Shown here piece after piece: positions 1-9,540 of a stretch of DNA of 64,000 nt. Positions within the stretch are counted from its first letter, which is position 1. Each line of letters opens with the position of its first letter. The translations under genes were made by a program, and so were the position numbers. The stretch is from Neiella holothuriorum (lineage in GTDB: Bacteria > Pseudomonadota > Gammaproteobacteria > Enterobacterales > Neiellaceae), in the NCBI RefSeq assembly GCF_019457915.1, contig NZ_JAHZSS010000004.1, positions 155,631 through 219,630 of the forward strand. Reading direction: 5' to 3'. The notes below the pieces were generated by a model. That model had not been told where the DNA came from, ran no database searches, and was given only the letters and a program-made list of their open reading frames with translations.

Positions 1-21
1 AACGTGAAGGGAATTTCAGCC

Positions 22-744
22 ATGTTATCTATGCAGAACGTATCAAGAATTTATCGAACAGAAACCATTCAAACTCACGCGCTGAACGACTTTAGCTTAA
101 GTGTTAACGCTGGCGAATTTGTTGCAGTTACCGGTCCTTCTGGCTCAGGCAAATCTACCTTTTTGAACATTGCAGGACTCCTCGATCAGTTTGATGAAGG
201 CGAATACAGTATTGATGGCGTATCGGTGAAGGGCTTAAGCGACAATCAGTTGTCACGCCTACGCAATGAAAAGATTGGTTTTATCTTCCAAAACTACAAC
301 CTGATCCCCGACTACAGCCTGTTCGACAATGTTGATATGCCGCTGCGCTACCGCGGCTTTAACGGCAAGGAGCGAAAGCGTCGTATTGAAGAAGCATTGG
401 AAAAAGTAGGCTTGGCGTCGCGTATGAACTACTTACCAAGCCAACTATCTGGTGGTCAACAACAGCGTGTCGCCATCGCTCGCGCCTTAGCCGGCGAACC
501 GAAATTACTTCTCGCAGACGAGCCAACCGGTAATCTCGACTCCCTCATGGCTCGACAGGTCATGGAGCTGCTGCACGATCTGAACAAAGACGGTGCCACC
601 ATCATTATGGTGACCCACGATCCAGACCAAGCCCGCTCGGTACCACGCAATGTCCAAATCATTGACGGCCAAATGACCGACCATCGGGTGTACCAACCTC
701 AATCGGTAAGCGCTTCAGTTGAGTCTGAAGCAGAATTGGCGTGA
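22..744 (+). CDS. ABC transporter ATP-binding protein (MacB/LolD type)
   Basis: ATPase subunit of a MacB/LolD-type exporter; it powers the two permeases encoded just downstream at the inner membrane. About 240 residues, normal for the family. Walker A GPSGSGKS at residues 38-45, signature LSGGQ at 142-146, and Walker B LLLADEPTGN with catalytic Glu near 167 are all intact. The ATG at 22 is preceded by GAAGGGA at a good distance, so I prefer it to the GTG at 4. First gene of a five-gene set running to 5829 (ATPase, permease, permease, NtrC-type regulator, histidine kinase). The promoter lies left of the window. The substrate is not shown by the sequence; such ATPases serve lipoproteins, peptides or antibiotics. 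Confidence 0.9.
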   Translation: MLSMQNVSRIYRTETIQTHALNDFSLSVNAGEFVAVTGPSGSGKSTFLNIAGLLDQFDEGEYSIDGVSVKGLSDNQLSRLRNEKIGFIFQNYNLIPDYSLFDNVDMPLRYRGFNGKERKRRIEEALEKVGLASRMNYLPSQLSGGQQQRVAIARALAGEPKLLLADEPTGNLDSLMARQVMELLHDLNKDGATIIMVTHDPDQARSVPRNVQIIDGQMTDHRVYQPQSVSASVESEAELA

Positions 745-755
745 GGAGCTGTAAT

Positions 756-2042
756 ATGTGGCACTACTATTTAATGCTTAGCCTGCGAAGCCTGAAACGC
801 TCTCCGACGCTTTACAGCATGGTGATTCTTACCTTGGCCATTGGTGTTGGCGCTCTGGCATCAAACATGGCGCTTTACCAATCTATGGCGGCCGATCCAA
901 TTCCGGAAAAAAGCGATCGTTTGTTTCACGTGTCGCTTAACAGCTGGCCAGATGAAGATTCGCCGCACCAACAACCTTTGTTCGTGACACGTTATCGCGA
1001 TGCGCAACAGGTACTTTCCAGCGGCATCCCAACCAAGGTTGTTGCTCATTATCAAACCCGCGTTTATACCAAGTCGCTAGATGCAAAATCATTAACCCGT
1101 TTTGCCGCCGACACGCGAGCGACCACCCCAGACTTTTTTGCGTTGACCAATGCTCCATTTGCCTACGGCCGCAGTCTCAGCAGTGCAGAAGGTAACGAAG
1201 TGGTATTGGGCAGTGATTTAAATGACAAGATATTCGGTGGCAGCAACTCAGTTGGCAAAGCGGTGGAGATTGAAGGTAAACCCTATACGGTTGTTGGTGT
1301 TCTCAAGCCTTGGACACTGCGTCCTCGTTTCTATCACATGGAGCAAGATAGCGCCTTTCGGCCAACAGATGACTTATTCGTACCGCTAGAAACTGCAATT
1401 GATAACAATTGGGGCGTTAATGGACGCAGCTCAAGCGTTGACTATAGCGGAGACATGGCCAGCTCTCGGCCACATAACCGTTTCTATTTATCTCTGTGGG
1501 CTCAACTCGACAGCGCAGCGCAACAAGACAGCTTTCAGCAATATCTTGATAACTACAGTCAGCAACTCAAAGACGCCGGAGAACATCCGTTGGCGATTAA
1601 CAACGAGTTGAAAAATGTTCACGAGTGGGCTGACAAATTGAAAGTTGTAGATCAACGTCTACTCGCATTTTCCATTGCAACCATGTTGTTTCTAATCGTA
1701 TGTGTATTTAACGCAAGTAGCCTGCTACTGGCGAAGTACCATGATGACAAATCGGAAATGGGCCTGCGCCGCGCATTAGGAGCCAGTCGCAATCAACTAT
1801 TTCGCCAAGGGTTTGTCGAGGCAATGCTGGTTGGATCAATCGCAGGTAGTTTGGCGCTGTTATTAAGTTGGTTGTTCCTCGCCTGCTCTGTTGTGCTTCT
1901 GCCAAATTTAAAAGCCATCGCTCAACTTGAACCTGCAGTGCTTGGGCAAGGCTTTGCCATTGCACTACTAACAGCATTGTTGAGCACAGGTTATCCATTA
2001 TGGCGCGCCAATCGCGCCAGTATTTCTGCAGAAATGAAATAG
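756..2042 (+). CDS. ABC transporter permease (MacB_PCD/FtsX type), first of two
   Basis: Permease of the MacB/FtsX superfamily, about 428 residues. It has an N-terminal membrane segment (about residues 17-40), a large periplasmic domain of the MacB_PCD kind, then three C-terminal membrane helices in the FtsX arrangement. The sequence between the last helices (LRRALGASRNQLFRQG) is the usual cytoplasmic coupling motif. ATG at 756 follows GAGGAGC at 743-749; a GTG at 741 in the same frame would overlap the ATPase stop and has no ribosome binding site. The gene is immediately downstream of the ATPase and nine bases upstream of a second permease, so the two probably form a heterodimer. Substrate unknown. 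Confidence 0.88.
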   Translation: MWHYYLMLSLRSLKRSPTLYSMVILTLAIGVGALASNMALYQSMAADPIPEKSDRLFHVSLNSWPDEDSPHQQPLFVTRYRDAQQVLSSGIPTKVVAHYQTRVYTKSLDAKSLTRFAADTRATTPDFFALTNAPFAYGRSLSSAEGNEVVLGSDLNDKIFGGSNSVGKAVEIEGKPYTVVGVLKPWTLRPRFYHMEQDSAFRPTDDLFVPLETAIDNNWGVNGRSSSVDYSGDMASSRPHNRFYLSLWAQLDSAAQQDSFQQYLDNYSQQLKDAGEHPLAINNELKNVHEWADKLKVVDQRLLAFSIATMLFLIVCVFNASSLLLAKYHDDKSEMGLRRALGASRNQLFRQGFVEAMLVGSIAGSLALLLSWLFLACSVVLLPNLKAIAQLEPAVLGQGFAIALLTALLSTGYPLWRANRASISAEMK

Positions 2043-2051
2043 GAATTCGTT

Positions 2052-3263
2052 ATGAATATCAAAGCATTGATTAAGTCTCTGTTGCATCGCCGTTTTGCAA
2101 CATTCCTACTCATTCTGCAGTTGGCATTAACCCTAGGGTTGGTCGTTAACAGTAGCATTATGGCACTCGATACAAACGCCCAGATGAAGCGTAAGTTGGG
2201 TTTTGATAAAGATGAATTATTGATTGTTCAACTACTACCAACCTCTGGCGCTTTTCGCGATGAAGATTTCTACCGCTCAGTGTTGCATCAAGATATCGCC
2301 AAATTGTCTGCGCTTCCGGGAGTTACATCGGTAAGCCAATTAAACCAGTTGCCGATCCAATGGGGTGGTTGGAATGGCTCAGTGATCAAACGCGATGAAC
2401 CGGAAAAATTGCTGGAAAATAGACAACTTAATTTTGTGCCGTATTACTTCTCTAGCAATAATATTTTCGAAACCTTGGGGCTGCATTTAGTTGAGGGCCG
2501 TTTATTTGACGAGGCCTCTCCGCAAATGCGCGACCAGGAAACGCCAAGCACCATTATCACCCAATCTCTGGCACGCGAGTTATTTGGTAATGAGTCTGCA
2601 ATAGGCCAGGAGATCAATGCTGGTTTTGTGGTGGGAATTGTGAGTGATTTTGTCACCATGCCCGGTAACCCAGAAGAGAAGCAATACGCTGTTTTCTACA
2701 ACGAAGATCTAGCGATTCCTGATATTCCACAAAACTATTTGCTGCGTGTCGCTCCAGAAAAACTACAAACAACCGCAAACTTGCTAGAGGATGCGTTACT
2801 GTCGGTACACCCAGAGCGAGATATTCTTGAGGTGTTTTCCATGGTTCAACATCATCAAGAGTTCTATCAGGAAGATAATGGGTTGGTTGGGTTGTTTACC
2901 ATCCTCTGTGTATTGATGCTAATTGTCACTGCCATCAGTAGTTTTGCTCACGCTCAATTTCATGTTTTCCGTCAACGTCGCCTAATTGGTATCCGTCGGG
3001 CTCTGGGCGCCACTCGTAAAGACATTCTGTTTTACGTGATGGCAGAGCACTGGTTAATTACCTTGCTTGGCAGTGTGCTCGGCGTCGCGGTTATGCTAGC
3101 CATTAACATTGGATTGAGCGGACAAATCGACATTAGCAAGCCGAACGTATTGCTGTATCTGGCTGCTTTCGTTATTGTTTTTGTCTCTGGTTCACTATCA
3201 ACCTGGTTCCCTGCGTGGCGCACTAGCTTGATTCCACCTGTCATTGCCACCCGCACGGTTTAA
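2052..3263 (+). CDS. ABC transporter permease (MacB_PCD/FtsX type), second of two
   Basis: Second MacB/FtsX-type permease, 403 residues. N-terminal membrane helix (about 12-35), periplasmic domain to about residue 270, then three membrane helices. It carries the same coupling motif as its neighbour (GIRRALGATRKDILF). GGAATT precedes the ATG. It is only distantly similar to the first permease, suggesting an old duplication and a heterodimeric transporter as in other two-permease MacB-like systems. It is followed 12 bases later by the sigma-54 regulator gene, which ties transporter and two-component system into one transcription unit. Confidence 0.87.
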   Translation: MNIKALIKSLLHRRFATFLLILQLALTLGLVVNSSIMALDTNAQMKRKLGFDKDELLIVQLLPTSGAFRDEDFYRSVLHQDIAKLSALPGVTSVSQLNQLPIQWGGWNGSVIKRDEPEKLLENRQLNFVPYYFSSNNIFETLGLHLVEGRLFDEASPQMRDQETPSTIITQSLARELFGNESAIGQEINAGFVVGIVSDFVTMPGNPEEKQYAVFYNEDLAIPDIPQNYLLRVAPEKLQTTANLLEDALLSVHPERDILEVFSMVQHHQEFYQEDNGLVGLFTILCVLMLIVTAISSFAHAQFHVFRQRRLIGIRRALGATRKDILFYVMAEHWLITLLGSVLGVAVMLAINIGLSGQIDISKPNVLLYLAAFVIVFVSGSLSTWFPAWRTSLIPPVIATRTV

Positions 3264-3275
3264 TCGAGGTACTAC

Positions 3276-4547
3276 ATGGGACGTGTACTTGTTGTCGATG
3301 ACAACCCAGACATTCTCGACGCACTTGAGCTGCTGCTCAGTTTGCATGAGCACGAGGTGATCACCGCCTCGTCCATGCAACAAGCCATCACGTGCATGGA
3401 GCGGCGCAAAATCGATCTGGTAATTCAGGACATGAACTTCACCAACGGTTTAACCAGCGGCAACGAAGGCAGAGAGCTGTTTTACAAACTCAAGCAGCTC
3501 AACCCAACTGTTCCAATCATTGTCATCACAGCCTGGACGCACCTGCACAACGCTGTTGAACTAGTCAAAGCTGGAGCCACCGACTATTTGCCCAAGCCGT
3601 GGGATGACTCGCGATTGCTAGAGCTCGTCAGCGAACACATCAACAACCAAGCCCAACAAAACCAATCCGCCGCTCCAGTAACAGGGTTGACGAGCAACAA
3701 CCCAGCCATGAAGCAATTACTTGCACAAGCGGCGAAAGTTGCTCAAGCCAACGTTAACGTGCTGATCACCGGGCCAAATGGAGCCGGTAAAGAAGTCATT
3801 GCCGATGCCGTACAGGCGCAATCCGAACGCTCCTCTGCACCTTGGATCAAGGTCAACATGGGCGCATTACCGGGAGAGTTGATGGAAGCTGAGCTATTCG
3901 GTGCTAAAGCCGGTGCCTTCACCGGCGCAAACTCGACGCGACAAGGGCGATTTGAAGCCGCAGACGGTGGCACCTTGTTTTTGGATGAAATCGGTAACTT
4001 GTCATTAAGTGGTCAAATGAAGCTGCTGCGGGTGCTGCAATCGGGCGAGTATGAACGCTTAGGCTCAAGCCAAACTCGTACTGTTGATGTTCGCGTTATA
4101 GCCGCGACCAACGCCGATTTACCAGCTGCGATTCGTACAGGCACCTTCCGTGAAGACTTGTATTACCGCCTGAATGTGGTGTCATTGCAAGTGCCTGCGT
4201 TGAGTCAGCGCAAAGAAGATATAGTGCCACTGGCGCAATTGTTTATTGGCGAGCATGAGTTAACAGATAGCGCCAAGCAATGGCTCATTAGTCAGCCATG
4301 GCCAGGCAATGTCCGCGAGCTGCAGAATTGTTGTCAGCGGGCAGTTGTATTTAGCAGCAGCGGACAACTTAAAGCTGATGACTTCGGTCAACAACAGCAA
4401 ATAGAGGTGCAATCTGAGCAACAACAAATTGAGTCAGCCCTTACCGAGCACAACTGGGTTATCAAAAAAGCTGCCGAATCTCTTGGGTTAACCCGTCAAG
4501 CGCTTTATCGGCGAATTGAAAAGTATCAGTTGAGCCAGCATGACTAG
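3276..4547 (+). CDS. Sigma-54-dependent response regulator (NtrC family)
   Basis: Activator of sigma-54 promoters, 423 residues. Order: receiver domain (residues 1-120, phospho-acceptor Asp52 in VIQDMNF, acidic pair at 8-9), AAA+ domain (about 140-370) with Walker A GPNGAGKE, the sigma-54 contact loop GAFTGA at 213-218 and Walker B GTLFLDE, then a Fis-type helix-turn-helix at the C-terminus (AAESLGLTRQALYRR). Ribosome binding site GAGGT precedes the ATG. It overlaps the downstream kinase gene by 8 bp. Probably autoregulates this operon in response to the substrate of the ABC exporter; that target is an inference, since the promoter is outside the window. Confidence 0.92.
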   Translation: MGRVLVVDDNPDILDALELLLSLHEHEVITASSMQQAITCMERRKIDLVIQDMNFTNGLTSGNEGRELFYKLKQLNPTVPIIVITAWTHLHNAVELVKAGATDYLPKPWDDSRLLELVSEHINNQAQQNQSAAPVTGLTSNNPAMKQLLAQAAKVAQANVNVLITGPNGAGKEVIADAVQAQSERSSAPWIKVNMGALPGELMEAELFGAKAGAFTGANSTRQGRFEAADGGTLFLDEIGNLSLSGQMKLLRVLQSGEYERLGSSQTRTVDVRVIAATNADLPAAIRTGTFREDLYYRLNVVSLQVPALSQRKEDIVPLAQLFIGEHELTDSAKQWLISQPWPGNVRELQNCCQRAVVFSSSGQLKADDFGQQQQIEVQSEQQQIESALTEHNWVIKKAAESLGLTRQALYRRIEKYQLSQHD

Positions 4548-5829
4548 TCGCTTTTTCGCCTATTTGCTTACTCTCAATAGCCTCCTCATTGCCAGCTGGC
4601 TGTTACTTTGGCCTCATCAAAAATATCTACTGATGGGCTTAGCAAGTGTAATAGTCGTTCTGATGGTTAGGGCAATAAAAGTCTACAGCCACCAGCAGCA
4701 AGTTTTGATACAAAGCCTAAATGATGGCTTGTTGAGCCTACAAGATGGCGACTTTGCTACCAGTTTGCCCGAACCCAAAGTCGCCGCAGCAAAACCAACG
4801 GTTAGCTTATTCAATAAGGCCGCAGCAAAACTCAGGCAAGAACGGCAATACCTGTATCAGCGCGAGTTGCTGCTCGATAAAGTCATCAACGCTTCTTCTA
4901 CCCTAACTGTGCTGGTCAATGACCGCGATAAAATCGTCTTTACCAACCAAGCTGCGCGGCACTTTTTCTTGCAATCGAATGAAGTTGGCGATGAGTTAGG
5001 TTGGAGTTCCTTGCTGCAACAACGTGCGCCGGAGCTACAACAAATCACAGATTCTGAACAGGGCTGTTTTGTTTCGATGCTAGACACGACTCAACAGCCA
5101 CAGGCCTGGCACTTAAGTCGATCACGACTGCGTTTGCATGGTCAGCGTCATGAACTGTTCATTTTTAAACCCATGACCGATGAGCTTAATCGGAAAGAAT
5201 TACACACTTGGAAGAAGGTTGTCCGGGTGATGAATCATGAATTGAATAACTCACTGGCACCGATTAGTTCAATGTGTCATAGCGGGATGTTGTTGGCCGA
5301 AAAATTTGATGAGCCACGCTTAAACAAAGTGTTCTCCACCATATCCAGGCGCATTGCTCACTTGGCCGACTTCATTAAAGATTACAGTGCATTGGCACGG
5401 ATCCGTGAGCCGAACAAAATACCGGTGGATGCGCTGAGCATATTGGAAACCCTACAGGGTATGTACAATTTCGAGCTAGTCAACAACGCTGAGCATCAAA
5501 TCATTTCAGCCGATCCGCAACAGTTGGAACAGGTATTAATTAATCTGCTGAAAAACGCCCATGAGGCCGAACCAGAGCAACAGGTAAGCGTAATAGTTAA
5601 TACAACCAGCGATCGTTATCTGCAAATCATCATTGCCGATAAAGGACCTGGTATGACAGCAGATATCCTGGCCAAAGCACTAACTCCAGGTTTTTCCACA
5701 AAGCCTAGTGGCTCAGGCATCGGCTTGTCTTTATGCCGAGAAATTATCGATGGTCATAACGGTCGTCTATCACTGCGCAACGGTATGAACAAAGGCCTAG
5801 AAGTTCAGCTATACCTGCCAATGAATTGA
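4540..5829 (+). CDS. Sensor histidine kinase, partner of the NtrC-type regulator
   Basis: Membrane histidine kinase, 429 residues. Two N-terminal helices (about 5-25 and 28-45) with almost no periplasmic loop, a PAS-like region (about 105-205), then a dimerisation helix with phospho-acceptor His233 (MNHELNNSLAPISS) and an ATPase domain with N box NLLKNAHEA and G boxes DKGPGMT and GSGIGLSLCREI. The kinase core resembles NtrY. Translationally coupled to the response regulator by an 8 bp overlap, so the pairing is secure. The lack of a periplasmic domain suggests it senses a membrane or cytoplasmic signal, or the ABC transporter itself. Confidence 0.9.
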   Translation: MTSRFFAYLLTLNSLLIASWLLLWPHQKYLLMGLASVIVVLMVRAIKVYSHQQQVLIQSLNDGLLSLQDGDFATSLPEPKVAAAKPTVSLFNKAAAKLRQERQYLYQRELLLDKVINASSTLTVLVNDRDKIVFTNQAARHFFLQSNEVGDELGWSSLLQQRAPELQQITDSEQGCFVSMLDTTQQPQAWHLSRSRLRLHGQRHELFIFKPMTDELNRKELHTWKKVVRVMNHELNNSLAPISSMCHSGMLLAEKFDEPRLNKVFSTISRRIAHLADFIKDYSALARIREPNKIPVDALSILETLQGMYNFELVNNAEHQIISADPQQLEQVLINLLKNAHEAEPEQQVSVIVNTTSDRYLQIIIADKGPGMTADILAKALTPGFSTKPSGSGIGLSLCREIIDGHNGRLSLRNGMNKGLEVQLYLPMN

Positions 5830-5937
5830 TTCCACCAAGTGTGATGTTGCGAGCTTTAGTCGGTTTGCTAGCTTGACCTCATTGCGCCATCCTGCCAAGG
5901 TCTTACAAGTTATTTTGAGCTTGGGATTTAGCAACTT

Positions 5938-8900
5938 ATGTTGAGCCAGTTGCAACTTATAGTGATCAGCTTCGGCTATATCGGTCTGCTGTTTTTATTA
6001 GCCTGGTTTGGCGATCAACAACGCTTTCAACTCAGTGCCAAAATACGGCCTTGGATCTACGGTTTGTCACTGGGCGTGTATTGCTCCTCGTGGAGTTTCC
6101 TAGGCACCTCGGCACAAGCTTCATCGGCAAGCTTTTCTCATCTGCCCATTTATTTAGGTCCCATCGCGCTATTCCTGTTTGGTTGGCCGCTTACCCAGCG
6201 GATGATGCGGGTTAGCCATAAACTGCAATTGACCTCTATTGCCGACTTAATTGCTTCACGGTTCGGTAAATCTCAGGGCTTGGCATTGAGCGTTACCCTA
6301 GTGGCGCTGATTGGCACCATGCCTTACTTGGCGTTGCAGATTAAAGCCATTGTCTACAGTGTTCAGCTGATGAGCCCCACCACGTTTAGTAATGCCGAAC
6401 TTGGCTTTATGGTGGCTCTCGTTTTAGCTGCGTTTACCATGCTATTTGGTATTCGCACCGTTGATATGACCGAGCGCCATCCCGGTATCATGCTCGCCAT
6501 TGCCTTTGAGTCGATCATTAAGGTATTGGCATTCTTGCTGGTTGGCATCGTGGTCTGTTTTGTGATGTTTTCATCCCCCGTTGAGCTTTGGCAAAGCGCT
6601 GCAGCCGCCGGGATGACCGAGCAACAATTAAGCTGGCCAAGCTTACCCGCGATGATTGGCTCTACCGTAGTGGTGGCCGCTGCCTTTTTGTGTCTGCCGC
6701 GTCAGTTCCACGTGATGGTGGTGGAAAGCCGAGGGACCGACGAAGCAAAAACATCTCGTTGGTTATTTCCTGCTTATTTAATGGTATTCGCTGTCTTTGC
6801 CGCTCCTCTGGGTGTGGCTGGCTATTTGTTGTTGGGGCAACAAGTGGCAGCCGACTCCTACGTTTTAGTTTTGCCGCAACACGAAGGCTACAACTGGTTA
6901 TCGGTGTTGGCGTTTTTAGGAGCATTGTCGGCCGCTAGCTCTATGGTCATTGTGTCGAGCATTGCGCTGGCCACCATGGTCAGCAATGAGATATTCCTGC
7001 CACTGATGTTTAAACGTGGCTTTGATCAGCGCGCTCGCACCTTCGACGACTTTAACCAACGGGTATTATTCATTCGCCGCGGTCTGATTGTGCTGGTGAT
7101 TATTCTCGGTTACACCGCATTTCTATTAGCGCCACCAGATACCTTAGCGAGCTTGGGTGAAATTGCATTTGCCGCCATTGCACAGTTGGCACCGGGTCTA
7201 TTCGCGGCGTTTTACTGGCGCAAAGCCAACCGTATTGGCGTGGCGCTTGGCTTGTTACTTGGCGCCACCAACTGGCTGTTGTGGGTGGTGTTCCCTCACT
7301 TTGGCGTGTTGGCCGTGCCACCCTGGTTGGAATTCACCGGCCTATCGGCCATTACTGCAGGAACCTTGTTTAGCTTAGGCTCCAACGTGTTTGGTTTATG
7401 GTTTGGCAGTAACTGGGCACGCCCGACTGTGGTTGAACGTATTCAAGCCGGCCAATTTCAAGAGCGCCATAATCCCGAAAGCCAATTACCGCGCCGCATT
7501 AGTCAAATTAGCGTAACGGAGATGAAAGCACTGGCCGCTCGCTTTGTGGGGGATCGCCGCGCCGAAGCAACGTTTTTGCAGTTTGAGCGCAGCATGCGCA
7601 ACCATGAGATCAAACCCGGCTCGGCGCGCTTCCAGCAAACCTTGTTGACCCATTCAGAACGCTTACTGGGTAGTGTGATGGGCGCAAGTTCGGCCAAATT
7701 ACTGCTGTCATCGGCACTCGAAGGGCGCGATATTGCCCTCGATGAGATTGCTCAACTGGTCGAACAAACCTCGTCGGAGCGGATTGAGTTTAGCCAAACC
7801 CTATTGCAAGGCGCCATTGAAAATGCGGGCGAAGGCATGTCGGTCATCGACTCAGATTTACGCTTGGTGGCTTGGAATAAACGCTATCTCGATTTGTTTC
7901 AATATCCAGATGACATGGTTGAAGTCGGTACGCCCATTGGCAAATTGATTCGCTTTAACATCACCCGAGGCTTATGTGGCGAAGGCGAAGTGGAAGAGTT
8001 GGTACAAGCCCGAATCCTCCATTTACAACGCGGCACATCACATACATCGGAACGAACGCTGCCCGACAAGCGAGTAATTCTGATTCGGGGTAACCCAATG
8101 CCATCTGGCGGCTTTGTGATGACCTTCTCCGATGTGACGGTCTATCGAGAAGCACAACACGCCTTACAACGGGCTAATGAAGAGCTCGAAACTCGAGTAA
8201 CAGAGCGCACCTTTGCGTTACAGGAAGTGAATGAGGCATTGGAGCAGGCCAACTACAACAAGAGCCATTACCTGCGCACCTGTAGCCATGATTTGATGCA
8301 GCCGTTAGAAGCGGCTCGCTTATTCAGCTCGGCGCTGGGTCAACAACAAGATTTGACCATGATTCACCGCGATCTGTTAACCAACCTCAACAAATCATTG
8401 GCCACTGCCAGCGAATTGCTCAACGATATGGGCGATGTTGCTCGAATTGAATCGGGCCGTATTAAGCCCGTTACCACCAGCTTTGCGGTGCGCGATTTAT
8501 TCGACATTTTAAGCCGCGAATTTAGCGCGCTGGCAACCCAATACGAGGTTGATTTCAAAGTTCAAAGTAACAGCATGTGGCTACACTCCGATCTCAAACT
8601 ACTACGCCGGATCTTGCAGAATTTACTGGGTAATGCGTTCCGCTATGCCAGTGGCAGCAAAGTTTTACTGGGCTGTCGCCGCCATCAGGGTGAAATGTTA
8701 ATTCAAGTATTTGATACCGGCCCCGGCATTGACCCCGAGCAACATCAAACCGTTTTTGAAGCCTTTACTCGACTCGAAGCTCAAAAGCACGTGAGCTCTC
8801 GCGGGTTAGGTTTGGGCCTCAACATTGCGCAAGGTTTTTGTCGGATTTTAGGCCATGATATCCAACTCTCCTCGCAGCCCGATCATGGCTCCATGTTCTC

Positions 8901-9372
8901 TATTCGTGTACCGCGCGTTTGCCCGACTAAAGCCGCCGCTAAACTGGCGGCACCAATGAGCCGGCCTGGATTCGAAATGATTTCAGACCGCACCGTGTTG
9001 TGTGTCGATAATGATGAAGCGGTATTACATGGCATGGCCGCTCTGCTAGAAAGCTGGCAAGCGAACGTATTAACCGCCTACAGTATTAAGCAAGCCATTA
9101 GCGTGGTAGAAAGCTGCGAAGAGCCTGTTGCCATCATGCTGGTCGATCACCAGCTTGATCATGGCGAAACAGGCTTGCAGCTAATGGACTCGGTACGCCA
9201 AATTTGCGGCGTCGATATTCCCGGTATTCTTATTACTGCCGATAGCAAGGTAGGCCTGCAACAAGATGCTGAAGCGCGCGGCTACGGGTTTATGCGTAAG
9301 ATGGTTAAGCCTGCCCGTCTGCGCGCTATGATCCAACGCTCGCTGGCCGAATTGGAAGAAAAAGGTAAATAA
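5938..9372 (+). CDS. SSS-type hybrid sensor histidine kinase/response regulator (CrbS/MxtR-like)
   Basis: A 1144-residue hybrid kinase. Residues 1 to about 490 form a sodium:solute symporter-like (SLC5) domain with 12-13 helices. A linker (about 500-620), a PAS domain (about 625-745), a coiled coil, a HisKA domain with His784 (CSHDLMQPLEAAR), an ATPase domain (NLLGNAFRYA, GLGLGLNIAQGF) and a C-terminal receiver with Asp1070 follow. Size and architecture match CrbS of Vibrio and MxtR of Pseudomonas, which control the acetate switch (acs) with a separate LuxR-type regulator. A candidate partner lies at 17587-18240. No acs or acetate gene is adjacent, so assignment to acetate sensing is by family only. 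A perfect hairpin follows the stop. Confidence 0.9.
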   Translation: MLSQLQLIVISFGYIGLLFLLAWFGDQQRFQLSAKIRPWIYGLSLGVYCSSWSFLGTSAQASSASFSHLPIYLGPIALFLFGWPLTQRMMRVSHKLQLTSIADLIASRFGKSQGLALSVTLVALIGTMPYLALQIKAIVYSVQLMSPTTFSNAELGFMVALVLAAFTMLFGIRTVDMTERHPGIMLAIAFESIIKVLAFLLVGIVVCFVMFSSPVELWQSAAAAGMTEQQLSWPSLPAMIGSTVVVAAAFLCLPRQFHVMVVESRGTDEAKTSRWLFPAYLMVFAVFAAPLGVAGYLLLGQQVAADSYVLVLPQHEGYNWLSVLAFLGALSAASSMVIVSSIALATMVSNEIFLPLMFKRGFDQRARTFDDFNQRVLFIRRGLIVLVIILGYTAFLLAPPDTLASLGEIAFAAIAQLAPGLFAAFYWRKANRIGVALGLLLGATNWLLWVVFPHFGVLAVPPWLEFTGLSAITAGTLFSLGSNVFGLWFGSNWARPTVVERIQAGQFQERHNPESQLPRRISQISVTEMKALAARFVGDRRAEATFLQFERSMRNHEIKPGSARFQQTLLTHSERLLGSVMGASSAKLLLSSALEGRDIALDEIAQLVEQTSSERIEFSQTLLQGAIENAGEGMSVIDSDLRLVAWNKRYLDLFQYPDDMVEVGTPIGKLIRFNITRGLCGEGEVEELVQARILHLQRGTSHTSERTLPDKRVILIRGNPMPSGGFVMTFSDVTVYREAQHALQRANEELETRVTERTFALQEVNEALEQANYNKSHYLRTCSHDLMQPLEAARLFSSALGQQQDLTMIHRDLLTNLNKSLATASELLNDMGDVARIESGRIKPVTTSFAVRDLFDILSREFSALATQYEVDFKVQSNSMWLHSDLKLLRRILQNLLGNAFRYASGSKVLLGCRRHQGEMLIQVFDTGPGIDPEQHQTVFEAFTRLEAQKHVSSRGLGLGLNIAQGFCRILGHDIQLSSQPDHGSMFSIRVPRVCPTKAAAKLAAPMSRPGFEMISDRTVLCVDNDEAVLHGMAALLESWQANVLTAYSIKQAISVVESCEEPVAIMLVDHQLDHGETGLQLMDSVRQICGVDIPGILITADSKVGLQQDAEARGYGFMRKMVKPARLRAMIQRSLAELEEKGK

Positions 9373-9385
9373 CTGGCTTTAGGAA

Positions 9386-9410
9386 GTTGCCCCCTTTCTA
9401 AGGGGGCAAC
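9386..9410 (+). terminator. Perfect 11-bp hairpin after the hybrid kinase gene
   Basis: GTTGCCCCCTT, loop TCT, AAGGGGGCAAC: an 11-bp stem 13 bases after the stop codon. No T tract follows, so it may be a weak terminator or an mRNA 3' stabiliser. Confidence 0.6.
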
Positions 9411-9540
9411 TCACCAGTAAACGAAATTCTGATCGATACCTTAATAATCGGTCATAATGCTGGTAAGGACTAGTGTAAGGCCGGATACTGCGCACTTTCA
9501 TATTTTGTACCAGCCTGATAAACCGAAAGGGATTTCTGGA

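Noticed and set aside
6588..6938. 116-codon plus-strand frame inside the hybrid kinase gene
   Set aside because: Out of frame with a clearly conserved transporter domain; composition typical of a shadow frame.
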